Positions 14,301 to 24,175 of a stretch of DNA of 38,482 nt are shown here, one piece after another (position 1 is the first letter of the stretch; each line of letters begins with the position of its first letter). Source of the stretch: a virus. The translations under genes were made by a program, and so were the position numbers. The notes below the pieces were generated by a model that was not told the DNA's origin, did no database searches, and saw only the letters and a program-made list of their open reading frames with translations. The stretch lies in IMG/VR virus record IMGVR_UViG_3300027767_000001, positions 1 to 38,482 of that record. One strand, written 5' to 3'.

Positions 14301-14720
14301 ATGACGGTAATTTCATATCCAATTCCTCCCTATTCGAATCTGCCGATCAATGCGCAGTATTATGCGCCTAGTCGCTTTGTAATTTCGGCAATCTCTCTTG
14401 GAGTCACAACAGCCGTCACCACAACACAAAATAACAACTACACAATTGGACAACTTGTGCGCCTTTTAATTCCACCTACCTTTGGCGCAAGACAGCTTAA
14501 TGAAAGTGAAGGCTATGTACTCTCTATTACTTCGCCAAATCAGATCGTTTTGTCCATCAATTCATCAGTAAATGTAGACCCATTTATTAACTCTTCCGCC
14601 AACACGAAAGCACAAACTTTAGCAATCGGTGACACGAATACTGGCGCAACGAATACCACCGGACGTTCGAATCAAACAACTTTCGTTCCGGGAAGCTTTA
14701 TTAACATTTCACCAGCATGA
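14301..14720 (+). CDS. Small virion protein carrying one copy of the beta-module
   Basis: A 139-residue protein with a Pro/Tyr-rich N-terminus (SYPIPPYSNLPINAQYYAPS). One module follows (about residues 27-112: FVISAISLGVTTAVTTT, then NYTIGQLVRLLIPPTFGARQLNES, ending in VLSINSS). It is closely parallel to the second module of the 13100 gene, including the GARQLNE/GTTQLNE segment and the IGDTNTG/VGDVNSG end, which points to domain duplication. Role unknown; a head or tail surface protein is likely. Confidence 0.6.
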   Translation: MTVISYPIPPYSNLPINAQYYAPSRFVISAISLGVTTAVTTTQNNNYTIGQLVRLLIPPTFGARQLNESEGYVLSITSPNQIVLSINSSVNVDPFINSSANTKAQTLAIGDTNTGATNTTGRSNQTTFVPGSFINISPA

Positions 14721-14726
14721 GGAAAT

Positions 14727-15293
14727 ATGGTTAAACCAAAAATCGCAGAAACCGAAATGGAAAAACTACAAAAACAATCGGATGCCTATGACGAGCAGAT
14801 CAAAAATCTGACTCAAGATGCAATGAATAAGGCACCTCTTGTAGAGCTAGAGCCACAGACAAAACTTTCATCGAAAGAGATCGAAAAATCAAACAAGATT
14901 TGGCTAAAACCTTCTCGCACAATTAACGATGGTCAGAAGTTCAATGAGAAGTGGAGAGAGGAATACAATTTCGCAATAGAATACGTTCAATTCATCGCCG
15001 AACATAAAGAACTCGAAGGCGACACCATTGACATTTGGACGCATGAATTTGGGGGTATGGGCGCACAATATTGGCAAGTTCCCACGAACAAACCTGTATG
15101 GGGACCTAGGTATCTTGCCGAGCGCATCCGTAACTGTCGTTACCACAGACTAAAAACAGAGGATAGCCGTATCACACGGTCCGATGGTATGGGCAGCTAT
15201 TATGGGGCTTTAATTGTAGATACGACTATTCCTCGTCTCACATGTGAATCTGTGTCATCTAAAAAATCAGTCTTTATGGGAGAGGCAGCATAA
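14727..15293 (+). CDS. Hypothetical virion-region protein
   Basis: A 188-residue protein from ATG 14727 with a GAGGA ribosome site. The N-terminal 60 residues are charged helix. The C-terminal part contains MGAQYWQVPTNKPVWGPRYLAE and RNCRYHRLKTED, then GMGSYYGALIVDTTIPRLTCE. I recall similar proteins in podovirus-like genomes between capsid and connector genes but no defined role. It is co-directional with the structural genes. Confidence 0.6.
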   Translation: MVKPKIAETEMEKLQKQSDAYDEQIKNLTQDAMNKAPLVELEPQTKLSSKEIEKSNKIWLKPSRTINDGQKFNEKWREEYNFAIEYVQFIAEHKELEGDTIDIWTHEFGGMGAQYWQVPTNKPVWGPRYLAERIRNCRYHRLKTEDSRITRSDGMGSYYGALIVDTTIPRLTCESVSSKKSVFMGEAA

Positions 15294-15325
15294 ATATGCC
15301 CAAAGAAAAAAAGGGAGTTATCCCA

Positions 15326-15514
15326 ATGGATAAAAAAAAGAATTGGATAGCCGGAGCGATAAAAAAACCAGGCGCATTACGTAAAAGTTTGCATGTAAAG
15401 AAAGGGGAAAAGATTCCGGAAGAAAAGCTTAAAAAAGCTGAACATTCTAAGAATCCCAAGACTCGAAAGCGTGCTCATTTAGCTGAAACATTGAAGAAAA
15501 TGCATAAAAAATGA
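15326..15514 (+). CDS. Small basic conserved phage protein (62 aa)
   Basis: ATG 15326 is chosen over 15296 because AAAGGGAG lies 9 bp before it and the product then begins like its relatives: MDKKKNWIAGAIKKPGALRK. The motifs WIAGAIKKPGAL, GEKIPEEKL and RKRAHLAETLKKM are shared by a widespread group of short phage proteins of unknown role near structural genes. It is very basic, so it may bind DNA. It overlaps the next start by 4 bp. Confidence 0.75.
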   Translation: MDKKKNWIAGAIKKPGALRKSLHVKKGEKIPEEKLKKAEHSKNPKTRKRAHLAETLKKMHKK

Positions 15515-16728
15515 ATCTACTTCAAGACATTATTACTTATGTTCGAAGGATCATAAAAAGTCCTTCGAACGCTGTCATTACAGATAGCTTGATCATCGAT
15601 TACATCAATCGATTTTGGATCATGGATATTGACGCACGTGTTCAGCTTTTTGACTTCAAGACCAAGTACCAATTTCAGACACAACCAGGCGTTGATAAAT
15701 ATAACATGCCATTATACAGCATGCAAACGCAGCCAGGATCGCAAGCTATTTCTATGTATCCTGTCTATCAAGGATTCACAGAAACTTGCTATATAAATGG
15801 AATTCAGATCCCTTTTCAGACTCAGAAGAATCAATTCTTTAATATCTGGCCAAACATTGTACAGAATTTAGGACAGATTGGGACGGCAAACGGTACAGTA
15901 GGTCCTTACATACTTCAAATTCCTATCATAGGTCCACCAGCCCCTCCAAATCCTCCATTGAATTCATTAGCAAGGGGTCACATCGATATCGCAGGAATTA
16001 TCGCTTTGTCACAAGGATTAGGTGATTATGTCGATCCACCAGTGGTAGACACTGTCACTGCACAAAGCAGTATCCCGGCAGTTCCAGTAACAAGCGTCGA
16101 CGCTGCATTATTTATCACAACAGCAGGATCTGACGGCTCAAATGTCATCGTTTCTGACAGCGGGCAGTTCTTAGAAGGAGCTGTAAACTATGGCTTGCTC
16201 ATGACACCCGGCGCGGCTCCATTTGGAAATTTACCATTACCCGGTGGCTATAGCACCACATCCAATACCATTAACTACCTCACCGGTCAAATTACGGTAG
16301 AATTTCCAGTTATCATTCCTGCCGGAAACAACATCTACGCGCAATGCTTCTATTACCAAACAGGTCTGCCAAGAGCGATACTGTTTTACAATAATACAAT
16401 CATTTTGCGCACGGTTCCAGATTCTCAATATCTGGTAGAAATTGATGCATATCTTTCGCCAGCCGCTTTCCTAAATTCAAGTGCAGGGATTCCATTCGGG
16501 TATATGGCCGAATATATAGCAAGAGGAGCGGCTCGTAAGATTCTTTCAGACACAGGCGATATTGAACAGTTTCAGTTCTATGAACCTCTTTTTAAAGAAC
16601 AGGAGCTTCTCGTTTGGAAAAGAAGCCAACGCATTTGGACATCATCCCGAACAGAATCAATTTACAGTCAAGGATTCGGTCAAGGCGCCGGATTTAATAA
16701 TAATTATGGTGGAGGCGTCAGCTTATGA
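15511..16728 (+). CDS. Head-tail connector / tail accessory protein candidate
   Basis: A 405-residue protein. The N-terminus (NLLQDIITYVRRIIKSPSNAVITDSLIIDYINRF by character) has the helical arrangement of connector adaptors. The C-terminus (YMAEYIARGAARKILSDTGD ... LFKEQELLVWKRSQRIW) is the long helical pair that such adaptors dock on the portal. Between them, residues about 110-300 are a beta-rich insert with much Pro, Gly and Thr. I infer a P22 gp4-like or other portal adaptor with a large inserted domain. It overlaps both neighbours by 4 bp. Confidence 0.6.
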   Translation: MNLLQDIITYVRRIIKSPSNAVITDSLIIDYINRFWIMDIDARVQLFDFKTKYQFQTQPGVDKYNMPLYSMQTQPGSQAISMYPVYQGFTETCYINGIQIPFQTQKNQFFNIWPNIVQNLGQIGTANGTVGPYILQIPIIGPPAPPNPPLNSLARGHIDIAGIIALSQGLGDYVDPPVVDTVTAQSSIPAVPVTSVDAALFITTAGSDGSNVIVSDSGQFLEGAVNYGLLMTPGAAPFGNLPLPGGYSTTSNTINYLTGQITVEFPVIIPAGNNIYAQCFYYQTGLPRAILFYNNTIILRTVPDSQYLVEIDAYLSPAAFLNSSAGIPFGYMAEYIARGAARKILSDTGDIEQFQFYEPLFKEQELLVWKRSQRIWTSSRTESIYSQGFGQGAGFNNNYGGGVSL

Positions 16729-17300
16729 GTCTTAATTTCTCTTTCAATTCATCCATACCAGCTTCAAATAATAATCCATCTAACGATCAGCCTTTGATGC
16801 TTCAAAATAATATATCTACCGAAGGTATCTTAGCCGTAGATCACGTCACTTTTAATCAAAATAGTGGTGGAACTCATAAGCAGGTCACGTTAAGTAGTAA
16901 AAATATCCCATCTGGTCAAACAGATCCTCAATCAGTAGTTTATTCAAACAGTGGGACAGCCAGTGCCATTTCACAGCTCTTTTATGCCAACCAAAACGGT
17001 ACATTTCTTCTCAGCGCATTACGAGCCTTTGCATTTTGTGATACGAACGGAGTTATACAGGGTGGTCAATCATTAAATGTCACATCTATTACAAGATCAG
17101 GGTCTAATATTTTTAATGTTGTTCTAACCACGAATGCTGTTTCTTCTAACAATTTTTTAGTATTGGCTAGCGTTTCTGATTTCAACCAAATCGTAACTGC
17201 TCAAATCACCGGAATTGGAACATTCAATTTAACATTCATTACGAATGGAGGTATCGCAGTCTTTCCTACAAGATGTTCTTTTATCGTGCTACAAATTTGA
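16725..17300 (+). CDS. Hypothetical beta-rich tail-region protein
   Basis: A 191-residue protein with a Ser/Asn-rich N-terminus (NFSFNSSIPASNNNPSND) followed by repeated strands (ILAVDHVTFNQNSGGTHKQVTLSS; later NVTSITRSGSNIFNVVLT). Coupled to the adaptor gene by ATGA. It is placed between adaptor and hub genes, so a tail-knob or tail-surface component is likely. No family is recognised. Confidence 0.55.
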   Translation: MSLNFSFNSSIPASNNNPSNDQPLMLQNNISTEGILAVDHVTFNQNSGGTHKQVTLSSKNIPSGQTDPQSVVYSNSGTASAISQLFYANQNGTFLLSALRAFAFCDTNGVIQGGQSLNVTSITRSGSNIFNVVLTTNAVSSNNFLVLASVSDFNQIVTAQITGIGTFNLTFITNGGIAVFPTRCSFIVLQI

Positions 17301-17306
17301 GGTTTC

Positions 17307-20300
17307 ATGGGTGAAAAAATCGTTGTTGGTCCAGTCAATAAGGGATTGAGAAATGATAGACTGCCTTTTGTCATTGACAACGATGCTTTCCCAGTTTTGA
17401 TCAATGCTTATCAGTGGCGTGGAAGATTAAAAAGAAAAAGAGGAACGTCTCTTTTAAATCGACTTCAGCGCTTTTGGAACTCTCTTTCTTTATCATACAA
17501 TTCAGGAAACACAACACAAACTTTGTCTGGAGGCGCTGGCAACCTTTTAACGGGATTTACAGGATTTACTTTTGAGCCCTTTGCGACAATTGAACCTGGC
17601 ACCGTCACCATAAATGATGAAACGGCCGCACAAACATACACCGATCCCAGTGCTAATGGTATATTAGTTGGAAGTAGCGGAGGCACCGGCACGATCAATT
17701 ATGTCACAGGAGCGATCACAATTTCAGGAGGTGGATCTCACGTAATCGATGCTAAATTTGTCTACTATCCTGATCTTCCAGTCATGGGAATCGAGGATTT
17801 TTTTCTTACCACAAGTGCATTTCCAGGAACGATCGCTTTCGATACGACTTATTCATACAACATTGTCACATCTGCTCCCTACAATGTTTATGATGTCAGC
17901 TTTTATAAAAATCCTGTAAGTGGAACCTATTCGGGATATACACAAAAAACAACGGTTACATCAACATCATGGAATGGACAAGATTACCAGCAATTTTGGA
18001 CTACAAATTATCAGGGCGCTTTGTGGGCGACAAATGGTATTGATATTCCATTTACTATTCAAAACATTGGGATGCAATTTGCTCCTGCTAGCACGATAAC
18101 TTTTGTCTCACAAACGGCCACAACATTGACGGTAACAATCACTAATTGTCCGCTTATCATTGGTGATTTTGTATTTGCTAATGAATGGGGAGCATCAAGT
18201 GCAGCAAATGCTTTGACCTTGAATTTTCAGACTGGATATGTAACAGCTTGTGCGCCAAATACACCACCTCTTGCCACAAAGACTATTACAGTAACTTTCC
18301 CGAATGCAGCGATTGCCACAGATACATACACACCAGGAATTCTTCAATATCTTACGAACCGATCTGATGAGACGAAAGATTGTATCAGATGGTATGATGG
18401 TGATCCTACAAATGGTAGCAATACAGCTCCAGTTTTAAACAACCATTTGGGATGGGTAAATTTTACACCTCCATTATCCAAGTTAAATTATTCTGTCGGT
18501 GGATTGCCAGCGGGTCAGTGGTATTTGATTGGCGCACGGATAATCATCCCATTCAAAGATAGATTGCTTTTCCTTGGGCCCGTTGTCCAAACATCAACAG
18601 TGGGAAGTCAAGTTTATCTGCAAGATACCATTATTTATAGCCAGAACGGAACGGTATATTACACAGCTTCTTTTACTGGCGATCCCTCATTTGTCACAAC
18701 TGCCTATAACGCAATTTTGGTCCCTGTAAACCAAACAGCAACTGCATCCGCCTATTTCGAGGATCAAACCGGATTTGGAGGATTCATAACAGCCGGACTT
18801 GATCAACAGATTATAACTGCATCACCGAATGAAGACGTGCTAATCGTCGGATTTAATTCTATGTATCAGACACGTTTAATTTACAGTGGAAATGACATCG
18901 TTCCTTTCAATTTCTTTGTCACAAACTCAGAACTTGGCTCCTCTAGCACATTTTCAGCCATCACCATGGATGAAGGTGTAATATCTCGAGGAAATCACGG
19001 ATTCGTAATAACAAGCCAGGACAGGGCCGATAGAATTGATTTAGAAATTCCTGATGAGGTATTTGAGATCAGTCTTTTGCAAAACGGAAATGAAAGATTC
19101 ACTGCACAACGCGACTTCATAAACGAATGGATCTACTTTACATATCCCGTTAATAATACACCTTCAACAAACGGTGTTACTTATAAATTTCCAACCCAAA
19201 CTCTTCAATTCAATTATCGCGATCAATCATGGGGTATTTTTTTAGAAAGCTATACAACTTATGGGGCTTTCAGGGCTTTAACGGGATATACATGGGCAAC
19301 GATTGGGCAAAAATTTTCTAGCTGGAGCGCTTGGAATGAACCTTGGAATACTGGCTCTTCAACACTTCTTCAGCCAAAGGTAATTGCAGGAAATCAGGAT
19401 GGTTTTGTTCTTTTACGAGAAAATGGAACTAATGAGGGAGTTTCACTCTTTATATTGAATTTCTCAATCCCTGCGACTATTACCGGTATAACTCAGGCAG
19501 CGAATGCAGCAGTTACTGCAAACAATGATTTTATTGTGGGCCAACAAGTCATGTTTAGCGGAGTTGTTGGCATGACTCAAATTAATGGACTCACAGGGTT
19601 CATTTTAGCAGCAACGACTACTCAGTTTACGGTAAATATTAACTCTACAGGATTTACCGCCTATGCATCAGGAGGCATCGCTACTCCTGTAGAGCCGGTC
19701 TATTCACCAAATCATTCTCTCGATGCCGGAGATTATATCATCATTAGCGGATGTTTAGGCACCGTTGGACCCTATGTAAACAATCAAATTTTTTCAGTTC
19801 AAAACCCAACTACTAATGGTTTTTCTTTAAATCCGAATCCATTACCTGCTTCTTTTACTTATCTTGGCGGAGGAGTAATTACAAGAATGTATGTTCCATT
19901 CATACAGTCCAAACAATTTCCTGTAGAATGGGCCATGTCGAGAAAAACAAGACTTGGAGCTCAACAATATCTTCTGTCTACAACAAGCACCTCGCAAATC
20001 ACTTTGCTGATTTTCTTAAGCCAAGATTATGAAAATCCATATAACAATCTTGAATACCCAAATCCCGTGCAGATTGTGCCAGAGGTGTCTCAAAACAATA
20101 CTTTGATTTACAGCACAATTCTTTATACATGTCCAGAGAGTACAAATTTAGGTTTAACTTCTGCCAATATCAATTTGCAAATGGTCACAGCCCCAAGTCA
20201 GCAGCAAATCTGGCATAGGATGAACACATCCCTGCTCGGAGATACGGTGCAAGTTGGCTTTTCGATGAACGACACTCAGATGCGCTCTTTAACACCATCG

Positions 20301-20606
20301 ACAATGGTTGTTACAATAACTGGAGCCTCTCAGGCAAATCCTTGCGTTTTGATAGCCTCAAATAGTCTGATGGTGGGTCAGTTAGTTTTAATTCAGAACG
20401 TCGTTGGAATGACACAATTAAATAATAACATCTATGCCATTGCAGCAGCTAATTCGACTACGATAACACTGAATGTAAACTCAACAACCTTCAATGCCTA
20501 TGCATCGGGAGGAACTGCTACAGTGGTTACACCGGTAGATCAATTTGCAGAGATCGAGATACATGGTTTCATTTTAGACGTACAACCAAGCATGGTGCTT
20601 GCATGA
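17307..20606 (+). CDS. Large tail hub protein, beta-propeller-like (1099 aa)
   Basis: The largest protein here. The N-terminus (VNKGLRNDRLPFVIDNDAF, then NAYQWRGRLKRKRGTSLL) is typical of large tail proteins that begin by taking over from the portal adaptor. The body is beta-rich with few charges, suggesting a propeller or multi-domain hub comparable to P22 gp10. Two copies of the shared beta-module occur at about residues 721-790 and 999-1070, both with VGMTQ(I/L)N and a YASGG(I/T)AT end. The start at 17307 has GAGG upstream. The hub role is inferred from size, place and N-terminus. Confidence 0.6.
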   Translation: MGEKIVVGPVNKGLRNDRLPFVIDNDAFPVLINAYQWRGRLKRKRGTSLLNRLQRFWNSLSLSYNSGNTTQTLSGGAGNLLTGFTGFTFEPFATIEPGTVTINDETAAQTYTDPSANGILVGSSGGTGTINYVTGAITISGGGSHVIDAKFVYYPDLPVMGIEDFFLTTSAFPGTIAFDTTYSYNIVTSAPYNVYDVSFYKNPVSGTYSGYTQKTTVTSTSWNGQDYQQFWTTNYQGALWATNGIDIPFTIQNIGMQFAPASTITFVSQTATTLTVTITNCPLIIGDFVFANEWGASSAANALTLNFQTGYVTACAPNTPPLATKTITVTFPNAAIATDTYTPGILQYLTNRSDETKDCIRWYDGDPTNGSNTAPVLNNHLGWVNFTPPLSKLNYSVGGLPAGQWYLIGARIIIPFKDRLLFLGPVVQTSTVGSQVYLQDTIIYSQNGTVYYTASFTGDPSFVTTAYNAILVPVNQTATASAYFEDQTGFGGFITAGLDQQIITASPNEDVLIVGFNSMYQTRLIYSGNDIVPFNFFVTNSELGSSSTFSAITMDEGVISRGNHGFVITSQDRADRIDLEIPDEVFEISLLQNGNERFTAQRDFINEWIYFTYPVNNTPSTNGVTYKFPTQTLQFNYRDQSWGIFLESYTTYGAFRALTGYTWATIGQKFSSWSAWNEPWNTGSSTLLQPKVIAGNQDGFVLLRENGTNEGVSLFILNFSIPATITGITQAANAAVTANNDFIVGQQVMFSGVVGMTQINGLTGFILAATTTQFTVNINSTGFTAYASGGIATPVEPVYSPNHSLDAGDYIIISGCLGTVGPYVNNQIFSVQNPTTNGFSLNPNPLPASFTYLGGGVITRMYVPFIQSKQFPVEWAMSRKTRLGAQQYLLSTTSTSQITLLIFLSQDYENPYNNLEYPNPVQIVPEVSQNNTLIYSTILYTCPESTNLGLTSANINLQMVTAPSQQQIWHRMNTSLLGDTVQVGFSMNDTQMRSLTPSTMVVTITGASQANPCVLIASNSLMVGQLVLIQNVVGMTQLNNNIYAIAAANSTTITLNVNSTTFNAYASGGTATVVTPVDQFAEIEIHGFILDVQPSMVLA

Positions 20607-21082
20607 CGACAGCCTCAAATAATATTGCAAATCCGTTGGCTTTTGTCAGAACTACGAGAGAATTTCCTCGAGATATCAATGAACTTGCAAGAGAAATGAA
20701 TCGCGGTTGGATTGAAATTGCGGGAGCTGTAAACAATAGGACCATTGCTGTTTATCCTACAAATAAGCAAGCACAGACAGGGGAATCATGGTTTCTTGAA
20801 AATAATGTTCGCCAAAGAACACTGCGCCAAGTCTACACATTTACAACGAATGCTGCCATCAATCATGGAATTACCGTGGTTGATCCAAATCAATTTTCAC
20901 GATGTTGGGGATCATATACCGACGGGACAAATTCTTATGGTATCACTTGGGCAAATACCAATACCATAGCTGGCTTGCCGACATTCTACATAACTTCTAC
21001 ACAAATCATAATGTTGCAGGTGACGCCGATAACAGCGGGAAGAATTACTTTGGAGTGGCTATCGCAGGCCCCAGAACCTTGA
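20603..21082 (+). CDS. Small tail-associated protein
   Basis: A 159-residue protein coupled to the hub gene by ATGA. Early residues (FVRTTREFPRDINELAREMNRGWIEIAGAVNNRTI by character) form a helix with NxRxI, followed by strands with TGESWFLENNVRQRTLRQVY. I recall the FPxDxNELxxxxxxxYxxIAxAVNxRTI pattern in tail-region genes of other phages, without a function. Probably a structural partner of the hub or fibres. Confidence 0.6.
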   Translation: MTTASNNIANPLAFVRTTREFPRDINELAREMNRGWIEIAGAVNNRTIAVYPTNKQAQTGESWFLENNVRQRTLRQVYTFTTNAAINHGITVVDPNQFSRCWGSYTDGTNSYGITWANTNTIAGLPTFYITSTQIIMLQVTPITAGRITLEWLSQAPEP

Positions 21083-21132
21083 TTTAGATTTAAATTTGAT
21101 AGTGATAAGATAAGGCGAAAAGCGAGGAAAAT

Positions 21133-21645
21133 ATGAGTTCAATGTACGGAAACCAGGGGATGGGAAATAAAATCCCAAAAGGATATTCGGCAGGACGCAT
21201 CCAACAATTCACCCCTGAAATGATGCAACTATTCAACAGTTTGTTTAGTCATGTGGGTCCGGAAAGTTATCTATCTCGTCTAGCTGGCGGGGATGAGGAG
21301 ATCTTTAAACAGATAGAAGGTCCTGCAATGAGACAATTCAGCGGACAGTTAGGGAATCTCGCCTCTCGTTTCAGCGGAATGGGACAAGGTGCTCGTCATA
21401 GCAGTGGATTCCAAAATACAGCCACATCTGCTGCGTCAGATTTTGCTCAAGATCTCCAATCCAAAAGACAGGGACTTACTAGACAAGCTCTCATGGATTT
21501 AATGAGTTCTAGTCAAATGCTTCTAGGACAAAGACCCTATGAGAATTTCCTCACTAAAAAACCTGATTTTCTTTCTCAGCTTTTCGGTGGAGGAGGAGAT
21601 ATTCTTGGTATGCTTTCTAAACTTGCACCTCTATTCATGGGATAA
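21133..21645 (+). CDS. Candidate internal virion/ejection protein (170 aa)
   Basis: Begins at ATG 21133 with GAGGAA upstream. It is rich in Gly, Gln, Ser and Met, with a helix-forming middle (RQFSGQLGNLASRFSGMGQGARHSSGFQ by character) and the segment GQRPYENFLTKK near the end. Small Gly/Gln-rich proteins of this type with a QRPYExFL motif are found at the start of ejection-protein clusters in podovirus-like genomes. The role is inferred from place and composition. Confidence 0.6.
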   Translation: MSSMYGNQGMGNKIPKGYSAGRIQQFTPEMMQLFNSLFSHVGPESYLSRLAGGDEEIFKQIEGPAMRQFSGQLGNLASRFSGMGQGARHSSGFQNTATSAASDFAQDLQSKRQGLTRQALMDLMSSSQMLLGQRPYENFLTKKPDFLSQLFGGGGDILGMLSKLAPLFMG

Positions 21646-21648
21646 AAT

Positions 21649-22809
21649 ATGGTTCAGATATTAGAAGATTTTTCACCTCAATCGCAGCGTATGGAAGCCT
21701 TTGCCAAATTGTTTGGAAATATTGGTGAGGGAGGTCAAGCTTTGAAAGGCGCGCTGGATGAACGAAGAACTCGACGGTCTTTAGCGGAGCAGTTCGGTGA
21801 ACAATTCCAAAATATACGCAACCCCGATTTACAAAGGTTGATGTTGCAATCACATTTTCAAAAAGAACAGGCTGAATCAAAGAGAAAAGAGGAGCTTCAA
21901 GACCTTCAAAAAGCTTATCCTATTCTTGAAAAAAGATTTGGGAAAGATACAGCAGATCTGATTACTTCATTTGGAGCAGGTGGTCAAACGGCAATACTTC
22001 AAGACCTTTTGAAACAAGAAGAAGCAGGTGAACGATTTGGAGATATTTTGGGGGGAGAGTCTCCACCAGAAGATGTTATCCAAGCAGATGTAGGTGAATT
22101 AGTAGAGCCTTTGGGTGCCCAAGAATCAAATCGATCCAAGTTAAATCTTCCAGATTACACTACACGTCCTAAAGGTTTTACCCGAAAACAATGGGTAGAT
22201 CAAAGAGCCGGTTGGTCTAAAAAAAATACTGAATCACTCGATGTCGCTCGCGATCGTTTAAAAGGCAACAAAAGAGATGTCCTTGGCACAAAAAAACTAC
22301 AACAAATAAACGATTCACATGAGCTGCCAGAGGGTTTACAGAGATTTACCATCAATCCAAAAACTGGCGAAATCTATGGCTTAGCTCAGCTTGCTGGAAA
22401 AGCTCCAACGGCTGCTCAGGAATGGGTGAAAGAGATTGCTCGTTTCGGAAATCGTGCTAAAGATGCTTATGGATCTCGAGTGACCAACTTTGACTTAGCT
22501 CAATATATGAAACAATTTCCATCTCTTCTCAACACGCATGAGGGAAGGCGAAATATTTTGCGCATGATGGAAATCAATTATGAATTAGATTCTCTTTACG
22601 ATAGATCTGTGCAAAGAATAATAGATCAGAAGGGTGCAGGAAACATTCCGCCGGATGAAGTAGATCGTCTGGTTAGGTTCTTAATAAAAGATAGAGAAGA
22701 ACAACTTTTTGATGAATATCTCAATCTCGAGCAAAAGAACGATTCAGTATTCATGAAAGAAGGACTAGAGAGCCAGAGACCTTCTTTGGAGGAAATATTC
22801 GGTGGCTAA
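21649..22809 (+). CDS. Candidate ejection protein (386 aa)
   Basis: Follows the 170-residue gene by 3 bp. The N-terminal 140 residues are charged helix with coiled-coil stretches (LMLQSHFQKEQAESKRKEEL). The rest is mixed and hydrophilic, with no membrane helix. It overlaps the next gene, which begins with GTG at 22802. By size, order and composition it fits the second of three internal proteins that leave the head with DNA. No enzymatic motif is seen. Confidence 0.55.
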   Translation: MVQILEDFSPQSQRMEAFAKLFGNIGEGGQALKGALDERRTRRSLAEQFGEQFQNIRNPDLQRLMLQSHFQKEQAESKRKEELQDLQKAYPILEKRFGKDTADLITSFGAGGQTAILQDLLKQEEAGERFGDILGGESPPEDVIQADVGELVEPLGAQESNRSKLNLPDYTTRPKGFTRKQWVDQRAGWSKKNTESLDVARDRLKGNKRDVLGTKKLQQINDSHELPEGLQRFTINPKTGEIYGLAQLAGKAPTAAQEWVKEIARFGNRAKDAYGSRVTNFDLAQYMKQFPSLLNTHEGRRNILRMMEINYELDSLYDRSVQRIIDQKGAGNIPPDEVDRLVRFLIKDREEQLFDEYLNLEQKNDSVFMKEGLESQRPSLEEIFGG

Positions 22810-24175
22810 TCCCTTAGAAATTGCCAAACAACACGGTTATACATATGAAGAAATCGACGAATACATGGGAGAAAAAAATCCAAAATATCGTCAAGCTCTA
22901 GATGCTGGTTATACGCGTGAAGAAATTCAATCTTTTTTCGAAAAAAAAGCACAACCTAAAGAATCATTAGGAAAAAATATAGGTCGTCAAGCTGGACGTA
23001 CAGGAGCGCGTGTTGTTGAAACAGTTTTGGGAGCACCAAGGGCATTTGCTGAATTTGGAGAGATGCTCGTTCCTAAAGAAACACTAAAAAAAGTGGCAGG
23101 AAAAGTTGGGCTTCGAAAGCCTGTGGAAAAAGCTTTCGAGCTTTCTGAAAAATATGCTCCCTATAAATTACTTCCAAAGTCCGAGGATATCAGAGAAAAT
23201 GTCACAAAACATCTTTTTGGAGAGAAATTAGAACCCAAAAACGAATGGGAAAAGGAAGCCGATACTCTTGTTTCTGATTTTGCAGCTTTAGCCGTTCCAG
23301 TTCCAGGTTCTCAGCTGAAACTTTTGAAGCCGGCGCTTCTTGCTGCAGGAGGCTTTATTGCAAGTAATGTTGTGGGGCAGCTAGGAGGAACGGACGAGCA
23401 GAAAACCTATGCAAAACTTGGGGTTATTTTTGCTGGGTCGATGATCAATCCTAAAAGTGCAGATAAATTAAAGAATGATCTTTATGAGCAAGCAAGAGAA
23501 GCAAAACCTTCTGATGCTGTGGTTACCGCCGAGAATCTTATCAAAAATTCTGATAATTTTGAAAAACAATTATTGAAAGGGGATTCAGGTGCAACGACCA
23601 AAAAGAAAGCTCTATCACTTATCGAAGAGATAAAATCCAAAGTCAAAAACAATGAAATCAATGTTGATGAGCTTGAAGAATTCAAACGCAACATAAATGA
23701 AGCGCGTGCGAGTCTTTATGATGAATTCAAAGCAAATAAAGTAGGAAGAAAAACAGCCAAAACATATCTTAATACCATATCTAAATTTATCGACGATACT
23801 CTGACAGAATATGGAGCCACAAATCCTGAATGGGAAGCCTTTTACCGTCCAGCTAATGAAGTGCACGGAGCAATTGTTGAGAGCCACAAGGTTAGAGGTT
23901 TTATTACTCGTATTGCTAAAAAATATGGACTGCACGCTATTTTACCGGCGTTAGGAATCAGTCATGCCATAGGTCTTCCAGGTGTTGTTGGCATGGCAGG
24001 AATGGCAGCAGCCGGCACAACGGGTATGATGGGAGAAGAAATAATTATTCGTTTTGCAAAAAGTAAAACTCTTCTAAAGCATTACATGAATTTGATCAAT
24101 TCAGCTCTAAAAGAAGATGTGGTTGTTGTCCATGAAAATCTGAAGAAACTGAAGAAAGAACTGGAAGAAGATTAA
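22802..24175 (+). CDS. Candidate ejection protein with hydrophobic segments (457 aa)
   Basis: GTG 22802 is the start, with GGAGGA about 8 bp upstream inside the previous gene. The N-terminus has two copies of a short motif (HGYTYEEIDEYM and AGYTREEIQSFF). Two hydrophobic stretches (LLKPALLAAGGFIASNVVG near 170-190 and GISHAIGLPGVVGMAGMAAAGTTGMMG near 385-410) could insert in membranes. The charged C-terminus is helical. These features fit a protein that helps build the DNA channel across the envelope. No muramidase motif is evident. Confidence 0.55.
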   Translation: MANPLEIAKQHGYTYEEIDEYMGEKNPKYRQALDAGYTREEIQSFFEKKAQPKESLGKNIGRQAGRTGARVVETVLGAPRAFAEFGEMLVPKETLKKVAGKVGLRKPVEKAFELSEKYAPYKLLPKSEDIRENVTKHLFGEKLEPKNEWEKEADTLVSDFAALAVPVPGSQLKLLKPALLAAGGFIASNVVGQLGGTDEQKTYAKLGVIFAGSMINPKSADKLKNDLYEQAREAKPSDAVVTAENLIKNSDNFEKQLLKGDSGATTKKKALSLIEEIKSKVKNNEINVDELEEFKRNINEARASLYDEFKANKVGRKTAKTYLNTISKFIDDTLTEYGATNPEWEAFYRPANEVHGAIVESHKVRGFITRIAKKYGLHAILPALGISHAIGLPGVVGMAGMAAAGTTGMMGEEIIIRFAKSKTLLKHYMNLINSALKEDVVVVHENLKKLKKELEED

